A stretch of DNA of 64,000 bases from Ancylostoma caninum (GCA_037903475.1 JBAJFG010000004.1:248001-312000); one strand, 5' to 3'; positions 23,501-36,780 are shown, counted from the first letter of the stretch. Program-made: numbers and translations. Notes: generated from the letters alone by a model not told the origin.

Positions 23501-23645
23501 CCGCTGTCCCATAGGAATCTATCCGCGGATATGCGCATTCAGTCGATACACCGCAGAGCATATTAATGCACTTGATTTCTGCCTATCTATTGCATATATT
23601 TAGCGGGGTAGGAAAAACACATTGAATACATACCCGTTCTCATTG
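20571..23645. other. Spacer with no supported gene
   Basis: About 3 kb. Frames at 21.3-21.6, 22.6-22.95 and 22.7-23.15 kb overlap on both strands and have no recognisable domain. Confidence 0.35.
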
Positions 23646-23699
23646 GTTCTGGAAATAAGTAAATAATCGATTGTTCTGGAAATAAGTAAACAATCGATT
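23646..23699. repeat. 27-bp direct tandem duplication
   Basis: Two adjacent 27-bp units begin GTTCTGGAAATAAGTAAA and end CAATCGATT or TAATCGATT, with one mismatch. Confidence 0.9.
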
Positions 23700-26195
23700 A
23701 TGTCGCAGATAAATAGTCAATCAGAAGGAAAAACACATGATGCTGTGTACCGCACAAAACGTATGTAAGTACATTGGAAAATTCATGAGGCGACGAAAGC
23801 CCACTTCAAAAAACAAAACTGAAGATGACTGAAGACAACTACGACAATTAGTGCTGTGTACAAAAGCAATAAGTAATGGGCATCGTCATACGTCGATTTA
23901 ACTACTACAATGTTCCGTTCCAGTGCGAAAAAGATGTCGCAGGGAAGCCATGCTCAATTTGAAAAAAAATGATGCATCTTATTGCAAAGTAAACATCGGC
24001 AATCTACATATCATATAGACGTCTGCACTGCTTGCTCTTGCGTCAGAATGGCTGCTCACGGGCATACGAAAAACGCGCAACAATCCGTTCCCGGTAAAAT
24101 GGCAGAAGGCTCTAATCAGAGATTTTTCTTTCATATGTGGTTTTCAATCAACTGACATATTCTCCCATTGGTTGTTAAGAATCTGTATTAGAATTCAACA
24201 TGTTTACAGTGGGAAGTCAACCACTTTGCCTCGGGTATTTTGGTGATATACGTATTCAAAAGCATAATGGGAAAGAACACATTGTTGGGAAGCACTAATT
24301 GTTATTGATCCTGAAGAACGTCTCCAAAAATAAAAAAGAAGGTTCCATCTTTTCCTGCCAGAAGAATGCAGGAACCTAATCTGCCACATTTCAAATTGTG
24401 GAGGCTTCGGTGGCCAGGGTTTGGGACGACATCTTTAGCTAATCATTATAGAGAACTTACATCTTGTCTATGTCCAAGCGAAGACTGCTTCTCTAGAGAA
24501 ATTTTCGATTTTGTTCGCGCGTAGGAACGCTGAATTACAAGTACTTCTTTCCCACTTGTGGATTTGACAGGTTATTAGAGCACAACTTTGAGCTAAGTGC
24601 TCGTTAACGCGACGCGAGAACTTGTTTTTTATTGGGCTAGGGCAGAAAGAGGTATGTGTTTTTTTCACTTCCTCATTTCAGTGACAGACCTCTTGCCCAC
24701 CTACAGCTTCTTCAAGCGTTTCCACGATTTCATACGGGACAATTTCTTCAAAAACTAAGAGCCTGTCAAAAATGCTTTTGGTCGGCCCCAGGAGAATGTA
24801 TTTCTATTCCACGGGAACAACTGCCCTATTGTCAGAAGTTTGTGGGTTCCAATAGTTTTTTATTCCGATCAAGAAAGATGGTTTCAAGAAAAGTGGTAGA
24901 ATCTTTACGTAAACGTTTGGAAGCGCACCAATCCAAATGTTTGCTGATTACTGACTCGATTAACTGAAAAGACTGCCACAAGGCTTCCACCGGCTCTACA
25001 GGTAGGATTGCGGCCTGTCTCAAAGGGACAAATTTGCGTCTCGATGTCCATTCCACGTGTATATCGTTCCCACTTATTCGATCTTACCTTAATCCAAGTG
25101 GGCTTATCTGTTTTTAGTTGGATTTTATAAACTAGCCAGTTTCAGTCCAGGGTACATGTATAGAATATTTCCCGTACGCCAAAACCGGCCGTCTCGAACA
25201 AGACGGTGCGGTGTGTAGTATGCTGGCCGGTAAGACACCATGAGTGGGAAATTCTGTCCAGCGTGAGGAACTCTATTTCTTTTGAAAACTCAGCCTACTG
25301 TACTAGGTTATATTCAAAGAAATCGCCTTAATGGCTCCAATTCTATTGGAAGAAACTTGAGAAGGAAGATAAATTCAGAGCGGATGTGTCAGAAGATCAG
25401 CAGGAACAACAACAATAACCAATACTACGAAATGAAAAAAATGGAAGGATGTCAGGAACTCCATGCATGTAGTGGACCGGCCTTCCTTCTTCGTATAGTT
25501 GTTTCAACTACTTCAAAAACAGTTTTTTCTGCTTTTATCTGGAAAGTAAAAGTTTCCTTAAGTTTGCAAACTGCCGTAGCTATCGCTGATTATTTTTGTC
25601 CTCTGTAGGCATTCTTAATAACGAAATGTAGCATAGACTTAGAATGAAAGACCAAATGAAGGACTGCAGTAGTATTTAGTGGTGCTTTCCCTTCCATGTT
25701 TGATGCCCTGAATCCTCACAAGCTGAGCAAGATATTACACGGGCAAATGCTACACACGACTCTGAAACCCACCTTCATGGTTCGTCTGACAGCTGGCCTA
25801 CAAACAGAGTTTACCTGCAATTAGAAGGAAGTGTTAACGACTGCGGAACGCATGACGTTGAGTAATGTCATGCGATTGCGGCGAGGGGCCCTAATGAAGC
25901 AAACCAAGTGAGAACACCCGGAAAATGACCAGAGTTTCCAGTTTTTCCGCGGGCTCGGGTCCGTTTCACCCATGAGCGTTAATTTATTCGCCATGAATTA
26001 AACAGGACGTTCTTATTCGTGTAATTTGATTGCTCACGCCTTACTTTCTCACGCAGCGCAAACCATTCGGCACTAATGACACTATTAAACGAGAGAGCGA
26101 TAGGATATGTGCAACACTAAAACATCTGACACATAGATTGGCTTCACGTTCACTTCTTCAACTGATCGTGAATTTGTACAAAAAGAGCATAACTA
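23700..26195. other. Spacer with no supported gene
   Basis: No recognisable domain, RNA gene or repeat. Confidence 0.35.
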
Positions 26196-27845
26196 CAGGG
26201 TGGTTCAAAATTACGGTGATGAAAAATGGCACACAGGAAGATAATGATAGTGCCATGCAGAACGATGTGATAAGATTCATATTTATTGCCTCACATTGAA
26301 GACAAGTTTGCACTTCATTACCTTGTATTATTTCCGGCCACTATAACCCATGCATGCGTTTTGTGTTCGTTTAGAAAAATTTCAGCTTGGAACCATTACC
26401 TTTCCTGGACTGACTTTGCACTGGCTAGTCAACTCTTTCATTACCATCTCGGGACATAGTACGAATCCAGGGTTACAGTCACTTGGACCGAGAAACATGA
26501 AGCCATGTTGTTGAGAAGTTTGAGTTCTGAATTTTTAACTTATTATTGTGGTCCTTTGTTCGTTCTTCCTTGACTACATACTTATGAGATATTAAATCGC
26601 ACATCCGTGGGCAGTATTGAATAAATAACATGAAATAAAAATAAATATCCTCTATCAGTTCTGATGAAGACAGTGAGAAGAGAAGCGAAGTCGAAGACCG
26701 TGCCCCGCAGGTGGATCAGGGGTGTGCGTAATTACGATTTACGATCTACGAATTACGATTTACGGCCATTTTTTGCGATTTTCTTACGATTTACGATTTA
26801 CGAAAAAGTGGCCTAAATTTCGTAACAGAATCGTAAATAACTACAAGAAAGGAATCTTGCCATAGCTGTTGTGGTCCGTGTGCAAATATGCCCCATTTGT
26901 TTACGTCTGCATTCCACAGCGATATTAAGAGCGGATTCTTTCAGTTATACCAGTAACCTAAATCATTTGTAAACGTGGTCTCGTCCCGGACTAGCTTCCA
27001 GTTCTCTGTTGAGAAGATTTGCTAGAACCATGGAGATGATATGGAAGGCCACAAGAAGTTCGAGTATCGTCTTCTTTCAGATCTTTTTCCGGAGAGTGAT
27101 AAGCTCTTGCAGGAAGATCGCGCTGCCCACCGAGTCCCCGTCGTTTGTCAATAAGTTTCACATTATTTCCGGTACTAGCTGTGGCATTCTGCAGTGCGTG
27201 GTTTTTTCTTCCTTAGTGACGGAGCTCATACGAACCTATTGATGATAAATGATTCCTTTTGGTATTCGCATCACATTCAACTTGATTTTAGAAGTGGCAT
27301 TGAATGCTCATATGATCAATGCCTTGCAGTGGCATCTGATAAATCGCATAAGCGTTTCGTCTTATTAGACCTCTCTGGAACCAGTCTCCCGACTTATTTG
27401 GAATGTTTGGTTGTTCTGGGAACAGAACCATCTATTGTGTTCATTTTAAAAGCACTGGTCAGAATAAAAAGAATTCTCTCAACCTCAGTGAATAATATTT
27501 AGCTCAGAACTGGATTGCCCTCAAAAACAACAAAAGGAAAGTTGTTCCCTCTTCACAATACCATCAATCTCAGGAGAAGATAAGGAATTGGCTGAGGAGT
27601 AGTTTCGCAGCAACAGGGCGCAGCACTAGGTGGTCAGTGTCGGTTGGGGAGTACTAAGTCCAGTCGGATTCCGAAATGGGCTACTAAGTACCTACACACT
27701 AGGGTTCTTTTAGGAAAAGCAGATAGCACTAAAAAAGTGACTTAAATAAGCGTTAGTGAGACTACGAATGATGTTTCAGCAAGAAATGCGTACCATTTGG
27801 CGAAGACAGCCTAAATCATCTCAAATTCTAGCTAAAATCCTCGAA

Positions 27846-28203
27846 AAACCGATCTCAGTACGGAACTGTTTGATGCCGCTAGAACTCGTTGAAACTTGTT
27901 ATAGGACCTGTCAGATACAAGAAATTGTCATTGGAGCGTGGTTTTTTCTCTCAAACCCGGAACTTTCCCAGGAAATTTCTCTCGTTTCAGGAAGTGTTCC
28001 GATACGCTGTCAACTTCAAGATATGCGCCTAGGTGGTATCAACTCTCCCCCATAGTGGCATCTTTCGTTTTTGAGAAATCGTCTTCGTTTTTGAAAAAAA
28101 CCGTCATTAATGGTCAAAAAATGGTCAAAAACCACTTTTTGACCATTAATGACGGTTTTTCTCAAAAACGAAGACGGTTTCTCAAAAACGAACGGTGCCA
28201 CTT
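27846..28203 (-). repeat. Palindrome-containing repeat, copy 2
   Basis: The near-perfect foldback core (28057-28203) has arms of about 65 bp, with AAACCGTCATTAATGGTCAA and its inverted partner. It is preceded by the tail segment (GGAAATTTCTCTCGTTTCAG, CTAGAACTCGTTG) seen inverted in the copy at 16137-16465. Confidence 0.8.
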
Positions 28204-28440
28204 TGGAGGGATACTCGTTGGTATAGTGCGCATCTACAGTCAAAATTCCAACATGATACGTCTCCTACAGGTTGAGCAACACCTGATTATCACTGGAGCG
28301 CACCAGAGTGCAGGGTAGGGATGTAGCAACTGGTTGAACAACGGTGGTCTTCAGCCACAAGTTTGATGATTCTCCAGAAGTGCCTCTCTGAAATCTGCTT
28401 GTCTCTAACATCAGTAGACGGTTAGCGGTTGGCTACGCCC

Positions 28441-28531
28441 CGGACATTGGTGCTAGGCCCCCTGAAGCTGCAGGACGCTACTAAGTCCTGGTGGTCAATG
28501 ACCACCTCGTGCTGCGCCCTGCGCAGCAATA
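28441..28531 (+). repeat. GGTGGTCAATGACCACC palindromic repeat
   Basis: The 17-bp palindrome GGTGGTCAATGACCACC sits between CAGGACGCTACTAAGTCCT and TCGTGCTGCGCCCTGCGCAG. Inverted or diverged copies are at 44572-44663, 17190-17240 and, truncated, 27613-27662. The fragment upstream (27613) is inverted relative to this one. Confidence 0.75.
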
Positions 28532-29017
28532 ACTCTAGATGCTGTAAGCATGATTTTGCTTCAAACAATCAAGATTTTTTGGATCCTACCAGTGGTTTCC
28601 AGTTTCTTTAGTTACGATTTACGATTTACGTCGTTTTTGGGGAGTTTACGATTTACGATTTACGAAAATCAAAATTTTTATTACGCACATCCTTAAGGTG
28701 GATGGACTCCAACTAATCAATGGTTTCTGGATTTTCGATCAATCCAGATTTCAACGAAGTATTGAGCAGGCTCACGCCTCGTGTACTGCGAAAAACTACT
28801 AAAAAATTGACTGACATGTGAGATCTGTACGATTGGGTGGTCACCCGATAAAGCCACTAAATCATAGTTCCCCAAATCATGAATCAAACATGACTTGGGG
28901 ATGGGAGCGCTACCTTGGTAAAATGTCCGTTAACGACTTTTCGAATGGTTTTGGCTCGAAAACATGTTACTATAAAGGCAAAACGCCTGTTGTTACCGTG
29001 ATTTGGGCCACGCTGTA

Positions 29018-32000
29018 GGTGACAGAGCAATGAAGAGGCACGTGGAGGAAGAGAAGAGATTTTCCACGAACAGTTCACATGAGGGCTTTTGGCCAAGTAT
29101 TTTTAGCGAGTTCGCAGTTGTTCAAAATAAATAATGATGTCTGCACCTACGAAGTAGATATTCACCTCTGAGACGGTTCCAGCCCGTTCTTCAAAAGAAA
29201 AAAATTCAATTATGATGGAGGTTGGAATGAGTCTATTTTTTAACATGAATGCATGGCACCTACGAGGTACATAATATGTATGCATGATGGATACATTTTC
29301 CAAACATCTTTATAGAGTATGTAGAGGGTAATCACGGAAACATGATGAACCCCTTATGATCTCAATGAACCTCCTAAATTTTTTTGTATGTACGTAGTTT
29401 TCGTAACTCAAGGAAGAGGACACGCAACTGTACGAGACACATTTCCGTTGAAGACCAAAACCGGACCAGAATCCCCGATCCGTCAAGAGAATGAGGCAGA
29501 TTGGCTCTTTTGCTTAGGCCGAGTGCTGCAGTATCTATTTATGTATCTGTTCATTTACTGATTCTCTCATTCATTTGCACTCTATGTGAGTCAATCACGG
29601 GATGAATCCGGAAAAAGTCTCGGAATAAGTATGAGAGAAGTATTTGAGGTGTATGGACGCTACTTCAGGGAAAGAGCACAAAGTTGTCCTTCATTTACGA
29701 GGAAAAAAACTTTTCGATTGCTTCGACACAAACACTTTGGAGATGTCTAGTGCAGTTTGGGGAGTAGGCGAATGAATCACAGAGCTAATGCAGAAAAAGC
29801 TACCCATATTTTCCTGCCCGAGATTCATTGAAGGTATCTTGAAAATCTAGGTATCTGGAGTCAGTATGTATGAGGACGGAAAATCAAACAACCAGCGCTA
29901 CTATAGTATATAAAAACAGGATTCTACACTAAAAAAACTTTCAAGCTATGAAACTTCCATTTCATTTCATGTGAAGTGGCGAGAACACAATATTTGAGCC
30001 CTTCACCCGTATATGGAACAGAGAACGAAACGGGCAAACAGGCAACATTCCTGCATAATTTCTCTATAGTCTTTAACAAAACTTTACATAATAGTAGTTT
30101 CATTAGTTCTATTTATGTGGAATCCTCAGAATGTTACAGAAGTCTCTTCCAAGTCATAGGATGAAAGCTGGGAATAACAAGAGAAGTCAAAAATTGGAAA
30201 AGAAAACGTAGTAATTTTTTGCATATTGTGGAGGAAGGTAAATGATTTCCTGTAAACAACAACGGCAACATCTCGCAACATTCCTGAAATAGAAATCCAG
30301 AAGAGATCGCAGAGGTAAACAAAAGCATCTGCAGGCGGTCGCTCCAAACCGAACGCCGAGACCTGGAGAGTCCGACGTTCCAGGAGAGGAAGGAGAGCTT
30401 GGCTCTGCTGGAAAAGCGCCATCGGCTCGTGGCAGATGACAAGTTTCGCCTTGTACCTATCACGGTCCAGAAGAACTACTCGGGAAATTACAGACTCTAT
30501 GATAACGTTGCCATGGAGGCGAAATAATAATAGTATCTGACGAATGTCGACAAGAGACAGCGGAAATCATCGCAGCGGAAAGTGATGCTCAAAACAGTAA
30601 AATTACCGAACAGTAAAATTACTTCTTGAATAAAGATAAAGAATAATAATAGAAAAATTCGATCTATTCTGGGCAGAAGATACACAGTAACAACCATATG
30701 GTTACTGTAGCACATCAACCGTGGCACACTATCCATCTAACCAAACCGTACGTCCAATCGAGCATGTCACCCCGGAGAAGTTTCTGAGCGAGACGCTTCG
30801 CCGATGCGATAAGAGGGGATTATGCCGAGCTTCGGTTTCCACGACCAATCAAACCGGGGCTTCACGCTTCGGCGCTCCGCTTATTACTATAGCTACTTTA
30901 AAGGGAAATAATGCTAGTGTCCGTAGACCAGCAGCGACCATAGCTCAGATGAGTCTCAGAAACCCGTTGAGGTTGTCTAGGAGTCAGTCTGCAATCTCTT
31001 GAGGGGCAACCCTGTTCAACAGTTTGATTAGAAGCCGATACGATGAGATGAAGTGTTGCTTTTCTGCCCTCAGCACTCTAGCCTATTCTTTCTGGATCTT
31101 TTTGACCTAGATTGACATCTGAATAGCTCATTCCAGTGGTGCATCATAGGCTCGGAAATTCAATGTTTTCTTCATCACGAGCGGCAATTACCCAATGTTA
31201 CCTTTTACCCAGTGTTCACTCTAGTAGTAAATGTCCTATGTTATCAACAAATTTTGGGTTAAGTGGACCTTCTGAGACAGGTAACCAACTTGGAATCTCA
31301 CTTCATAGTAGTGTCACACCTTTCGAAAATCGGTGTTTTCCAGGCGCACCAATTGTGTTGGTGTATCCAATGAAAATAAAAATAAATGAGTGAATAATAA
31401 GCAGCAGAGTATAAGAAGCAAAAAACGAAGCATGCAAAATGACACAATACATGGTGTTCTTAAAAAAGGAGATAGAAACAGTGATTCTTCAACTACTTAA
31501 TCCTTGACGTATACGGAAGTGTGTCTCAACTGGTGGACTGGATAACATGTGTCCTATGCACAGCTATGTAGCACAATTTTCTCCACTTCCATTCTTTAGA
31601 CACAACATCAGCGATAGATTTAAAGCGCAATATTTTAATTCTCGGAGTCTCAACGATGGTCCCAATAATTCTACGAAAAATGCGCAGTCAGAGGCGTCTA
31701 TACTGTGAAGGTACAAGAGATTAGGTGTGTTTCAAAGTATCAAATGGATGAGCTGTAGCGCAGAGCGAACAGGTGTTTTCGTTTGCAACCACTGTCCTTA
31801 TAACCGAACAGGTTTTTCCCCACCTCTTCCCAGTTGCTACCACGTGTAACTCACAATTTTGTCAGAAATTCCTTCCTGAAGGACCAAGCTGGAACAAATT
31901 TAAAGGCAGCCGCCACGGAACCACAGAACTATTCGGTCTCGAAATTCTTTAGCAATGTTAGGTAGTATTTGAGCGAAAGGAACACAACTGATTCTCTTTA

Positions 32001-32734
32001 ATTTGTCAAAACTTAGAAAGCTTTGTTCTGTACATGCCTCCTATACACTTCTTCGACAGAGGTTGGTTCGAGTTGACGGATTTATGCCAGAGAATCGAGA
32101 ACACTCAAAAGCTCAGAGACATAGTTTATCATTAGTGCTGCTTCGAACTGCATTCTCCGTAGGAGTCGAGAAAATTGGTCACAGCATCCGCTCTCATCTT
32201 AGAACACTTTAGTACCGAGTACTGGGATTATGTAGAGAGCAAAGAGCAATGCCTTGGAGCTTTTGGACTTTTTGCAACGCTTGAAGACAATACCAACGGA
32301 AACTTTCGGGAGTAACAACTGCAATTATCAGCCTCTTACCACGCGAGCGTGTCAGGCCAAGGTAAGACAATGTATGAGAGGTAGATATCTTGGTATTCTC
32401 TCAGGCAAGCAGGACAGGTCAAATTCAACCTTAGATAACTATTGGGCCGTCAAGTATGAAATGTCTAATTTTGAATGAAAAGATTTTGAGTTTTGTTTTT
32501 AAAGCCGGATGCGGTATGAGACATCCAAACATGCACCTATACTATTGGCATAGCCTTGCCTCCGTAATGGTGGCTTGGTTGCGCCAGCAACTTAGAAGCG
32601 TGGAAAGTTAGTGGCAATCAAGTGGCCACGAGCGTTTCCAACATCATGTTGAAAAATGAACATTTTTTCAGCAAGAACTGGCCAAATCCCTGAAAGCGGT
32701 GGTGGTTGAATAGAACAAGGTTTAGCCAGTACGG
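29018..32734. other. Spacer with no supported gene
   Basis: About 3.7 kb. A 93-codon frame at 30721-31002 (starts MAHYPSNQTVRPIEH) has no known domain. No repeats with clear ends were seen. Confidence 0.35.
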
Positions 32735-33305
32735 GAGGCGGACATCTTGAACACCAGTGCCTTACATTCTCCAGAATATAGGGCATGACTGGATCACTGC
32801 CCCAGATTCATGCGTCGTTGCCCTAATTTCGTTGGCTGCTTCGCTAATTATAGTGCAGCACAGTGGGGCAGCCAAAAGGCCATCGCCACAGCCGGGGCTC
32901 GCCTCACTCCAAAAATCTTGTCGAAATCTGACTAGCAAGAACGAAGGTTGCGCTGCATAGTACATATCACCTATCAGCGTGATCTAAAATGAGTCATTTT
33001 AACGCTGCCAAATGCGAACCGCTACATGTATACATCTGCCACATTTGAAAGCACGAAAACGGTAGCTTTCTTGTTGCACAAACCAAATATACAACACAAT
33101 CCTTGCTCTCGCTGGCCAGATCTTGACAAGATTCTTGCAGTCAAGCGAGCCTTGGATGTGGCGGTGACCTCTTAACAGCCCCGCTGTAATTAACGGAGCA
33201 GGTAGGACAACGACGCATGAATCTGCCGCAGTGATCCAGTCATGCCCTATATTCTAGAGAATGTAGGACATTGGTGTTCAAGATGTCACGCTCCCGCCCA
33301 ATACA
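32735..33305. repeat. Inverted repeat, arms of about 93-130 bp
   Basis: The left arm (about 32735-32865) and right arm (about 33178-33305) are inverted and similar over GACATCTTGAACACC, ACATTCT-AGAATATAGGG and CATGACTGGATCACTG. The loop is about 310 bp. On the minus strand just left of it (32592-32786), a short frame contains AEKMFIFQHDVGNARGHL, which is faintly like the FQQDNAPAH region of Tc1/mariner transposases. That resemblance is too weak to name a family. Confidence 0.65.
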
Positions 33306-33809
33306 TTGAGTGGCAGGTGGGTCCTCACTCCTGCTCCTCTGGCTTGAGCAGCGTGGATTTGTGAAAAATGGTCGAAAATTGGCACCAATTTTTGAGGGTC
33401 AGACTGGGAGAAATTCGTTTACCGAACCACTTTTAATGGTCGTATTGCATTGAGTACCTAAATATTACTGGATTTTAAAGGACACACCCTGCTGCTTGCG
33501 CTGACCTGGTTTGACTCCTATTCGCTTCGGCTACGGTTTCCAGTTCATCGATATCCAGGTTCATCATAAGGCTCACTTTGGAGCTTTATGTCACCTGAAC
33601 GGAAGTTCCCAAGCAAACGTTGTTCAGTGCATTCGCTAGCCAATTGTCTCTTGACACTGCCCTAATGTTTCCAGCTTTCTCTGCTCCAATGCCTGGAAAA
33701 TGGAACCTATGTAACAAAATGACACGATTTTTCGTTCTCGAGTAGGTGTACGGAGAATGCTTCTGAACAAAAATTTTAAAATTGATCAAAAACCAAGGAA
33801 TTGATTTTA

Positions 33810-34334
33810 CAAGGTGGGCCATAAATACGGTAACACAGAAAGGTGTACGCAGAAAAAGCATTTATATGTAATTTGAAACATAGTTGTAAGATTCATGTTC
33901 ATTAGGTCACATCTAACATAAGCCAACCCTTCACCTCGGGATATCCCCTTTCAGTTCCGATAGGGGCCCCAACGTGCTGAACGAAGTCGTTGACCGCGGC
34001 GTGCAAGTGGTGGTGGTTCAGCTCAGCGGATATTTTTTAGAGTGCTTCCTCAACTAATCCAAATTTTGGATAGGTTATGAACAAGCCCTGGTTTCACGTA
34101 TCACCGGAGTAACCCTACTGATTGGGATCCAAGCAAATGGGTAGTCAATCAATGAAACCAATAGGACCTAAAACATTATTTAGGCTGAGTCCTGGATCAA
34201 ACATGACCTGTGAGCCGGAGCACTGCTCCAGTAAAACGATACGGAAGGCCATCCCAACTGAGTTTAACTTCAAGGCAAAACAATTTTCTTCAGAGGAGAA
34301 ACGAGCGTTGTTACCGTATTTATGGCCCACCCTG
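33810..34334. mobile_element. Mariner-like MITE, 525 bp
   Basis: The ends CAAGGTGGGCCATAAATACG and (reverse complement) CAGGGTGGGCCATAAATACG continue to GGTAACA and are bordered by TA (33808-33809, 34335-34336). There is no transposase frame. It is the unsplit relative of the element at 26196-29015. Confidence 0.88.
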
Positions 34335-34467
34335 TAAAAGAGGGAAGATATACTTTTATAATGAAAACAAAGGTGAGAAGTGATCTAGTAAATAGAGACT
34401 GTCAGACTGACCGCTCATAAAGTCAGACATTTCATACTTGACGACCTAATCTGTATATGTAAAAGTT

Positions 34468-35391
34468 TGTGTGTGTGTGTTTGTTTGTTTGTACGTTTGT
34501 ATGTTTCTTACAGAAATCGCGGAGAGTGAACCGATCTGGACCAAATTTTACGTGTGGACTCTCCAAGGTTCGGTGGAGGTTATTTATTTATGAATACACT
34601 TAGGGTGCGCAGCCAGAGAAAGGCGTGATGCATCAAGAAATAGAGATAGATAAATGAAGATGGAAGAAAGGCGAAAAAAATGGCGAAAAAGTGGCGAAAA
34701 CATTCCGAAGAAAAATATTTGCAATGACAGATAACTACTTTAAGCGGAAAAAACTTCTTTTCGTTCGCAGACTCCCAGAGTTGCATAGATTTTTTTGGAG
34801 AAGCTGCATATGCTATGACTATCCTGAGGCTGCAACCAAAGCTTGGGAATACATAGTCATGCGGAAAATCCACCTAATTTCTGTCACAAAACTCGGAATC
34901 CACAAAACTTCCAAAAAAAAGTTATAGGCTATTTAGCACACGGGATTGTCGATTCATTTATCCACTACATCGATTTTATTCATTTTCCGTTGCTTTTGCC
35001 CAGGAGTCGGTGGAGTCATGTTTTCTGGGGTTTCTCAATGCGCTGAATACGAATATGACAACCATTTTTACGAGATATCGACCTACCGATTTTACTGATT
35101 TTTGGCTCTTCTGCCCCAATGAAGCGGTGAGGACATCTCTCCTGGGGTTCCTCGATACGCTGAATATTAATATGACAACAACTTTGTACGAATACATCGA
35201 ATCAATGTCACCGAAACAGCTTTGCTAACTTTTCGCCCACAAGTCGATGGGAAAGGGTCGCCTGGGCTTTGCTAACATGCTGACCATCAAAATTAAGGAG
35301 ATTTTAATGAATTTATCGGTGATAGTAATTGGCCTCAGCAGTGTGATGTAGCACACGGTAGTGAAACACCCGAGCGAAGCCGGGTACAGCA
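34468..35391 (+). mobile_element. Non-autonomous element ending in a CCCG-CGGG hairpin, Helitron-like
   Basis: Starts near a GTGTGTGTGT then TTTG/TTTGTA microsatellite, passes ACCGATCTGGACCAAATTTT, contains three diverged direct repeats of about 116 bp (CTGGGGTTTCTCAATGCGCT at about 35030, variants at about 35146 and 35261), and ends near CACCCGAGCGAAGCCGGGTA. Layouts of this kind with a terminal GC hairpin are common in Helitron-derived sequences. I could not confirm a CTRR 3' end or an insertion between A and T, so the class is tentative. A related 3' block lies inverted in a GRASP intron (46088-46235). Confidence 0.45.
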
Positions 35392-36780
35392 GTTAATATT
35401 TAATAAGATTTGGGATGAGTTCGTTGGGGCACCTTTTGAGCCACGTTCGATTGCTTCCTCCCAAGTTCATAAAGGCAGAACGGCCCAACGCTACCTATTT
35501 GGGTGGTAAGACGCTACGCGTCTGCTTACTTTCCTTCTCTATCTATCTATCTTCTCTATCCACATATCTCTCTCTCACTCTGCACTTGCATTGTTGTAAC
35601 TGAAGTGAGCTTTTTAGGGGACCACAGAAGGGTACACCTTGGCGAAGCGAAAGATGAGGTTATCGTAAACATGTTGCCTCAGGAAGCATCAAAAATCATC
35701 TTGCAAAACCTCGCGTGCGGATGTGTAAACTTGAAAATTAATCCCTAGAAAGGGCACTTCTTCATCGTCACAACGCTCGCGTCTGCTCTTTTGATCCAGA
35801 GAAGGCATCCGAGACATGCGCTCGTGTGGTGAGCAACTGTTGCTGCTATCGCGACAGCTCAGTTTGCTTACCATAGTGTGGATGTTTAGCCTGACACCAG
35901 ATCTGTCAATTGAAGCATAAGCCAAAACTCTTGTTTCTCTGAGAACGCGCCTCTAAAGACAAGGTTCTCAAAAGATTAGAGGGGATAGGAATCAAGGTGA
36001 CCAACTTTCTTCAAATTTCTTTTTCCAACCCCTAAAAAGGTGACTCGCTGAGGTGTAGGCCCAGATGAACCAGTTACCTTCTTCCTGTGGAGCTCAAAAG
36101 TTATCCGCACCCCGCTTAGAGAAACTCGCAAATTGCGCTCTTCTTACTTTCAGCCCCTGCCCCCCCCCCTCCAATCCCTCTCCCTCCCCTGATTATGTAA
36201 ACATGGATGACATCGATAATTCTCAAAAAAAAAAAGAAATAGGGAGCGTGGAGTTTCGGCAAAAATCTCTTAAACACAGAGAGAAATCTTTCAAGTAGTG
36301 CCACCCAGGCTTCGTGGAAGAAACCCGAAAGAAAGGAAGGAAAGGATAGAATGAATGCAGGGATTGTGCGGCATTACAAGAGAAAGGCCCGGAAGAAAGA
36401 GGCCCCCCCCCCTAAAAAAAATTCTCGCATATGCAGTCAGCGGTGATATGAGTTGATAGTTATAAGGCCGTTATCGTCCCAGCTCCCGGAAAGAAAACTT
36501 CTTAGGATGGTTACTCAAAGACATCGTCTCGGCTCATAGTCATTTCCGAGATTTTTATGTAGCTAGAGCAGCAAGGTGACACTTATTACGATGATACGAA
36601 TCCTCGTAAAAGGTGGCGAAACCTCTTTCCCTGAGTCCTTATTTTAGGGAGAGTTAAGGAATCCATGTTACACCCACAAGATGCACCCTTGCGTTGACCA
36701 CTCAGCGAGCTCGCCGTCGCAAAACCAGCCAATGAGCGAGGCATGTGTGCCAGATGTAATGGGCTCCAACGGGTGTGCTG
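35392..36780. other. Spacer with C-runs, no supported gene
   Basis: Contains runs of C near 36.16 and 36.41 kb. No gene recognised. Confidence 0.35.

Larger units (their letters stand above)
26717..28695. mobile_element. hAT-type element with exact 8-bp target duplication
   Basis: The element begins CAGGGGTGTGCGTAATTACG and ends, in reverse complement, TAAGGATGTGCGTAATAAAA. It is flanked by identical octamers AGGTGGAT at 26709-26716 and 28696-28703. Just inside both ends are TTACGAT heptamer arrays in inverted arrangement. Plus-strand frames at 27009-27242 and 27194-27502 are hydrophobic and unrecognised. I could not find the hAT RNase H or dimerisation motifs, so it is probably non-autonomous. 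It contains two other repeats (27846-28203 and 28441-28531). Confidence 0.8.
26196..29015. mobile_element. Mariner-like MITE split by a hAT insertion
   Basis: The left end CAGGGTGGTTCAAAATTACG and the right end (reverse complement CAGCGTGGCCCAAATCACGG) match the ends of the intact copy at 33810-34334 and are bordered by TA (26194-26195, 29016-29017). The internal segments also align: TAAGATTCATATTTATTG and CGAAGTCGAAGACCG on the left, and CAACTAATC and GAATCAAACATGAC on the right. The alignment breaks exactly where a 1979-bp hAT element begins. No transposase was recognised. Confidence 0.75.

Noticed and set aside
26655..26695. Hammerhead from TTCTGATGAAGACAG...GCGAAGTC
   Set aside because: No CGAAA box and no stem II; chance match.
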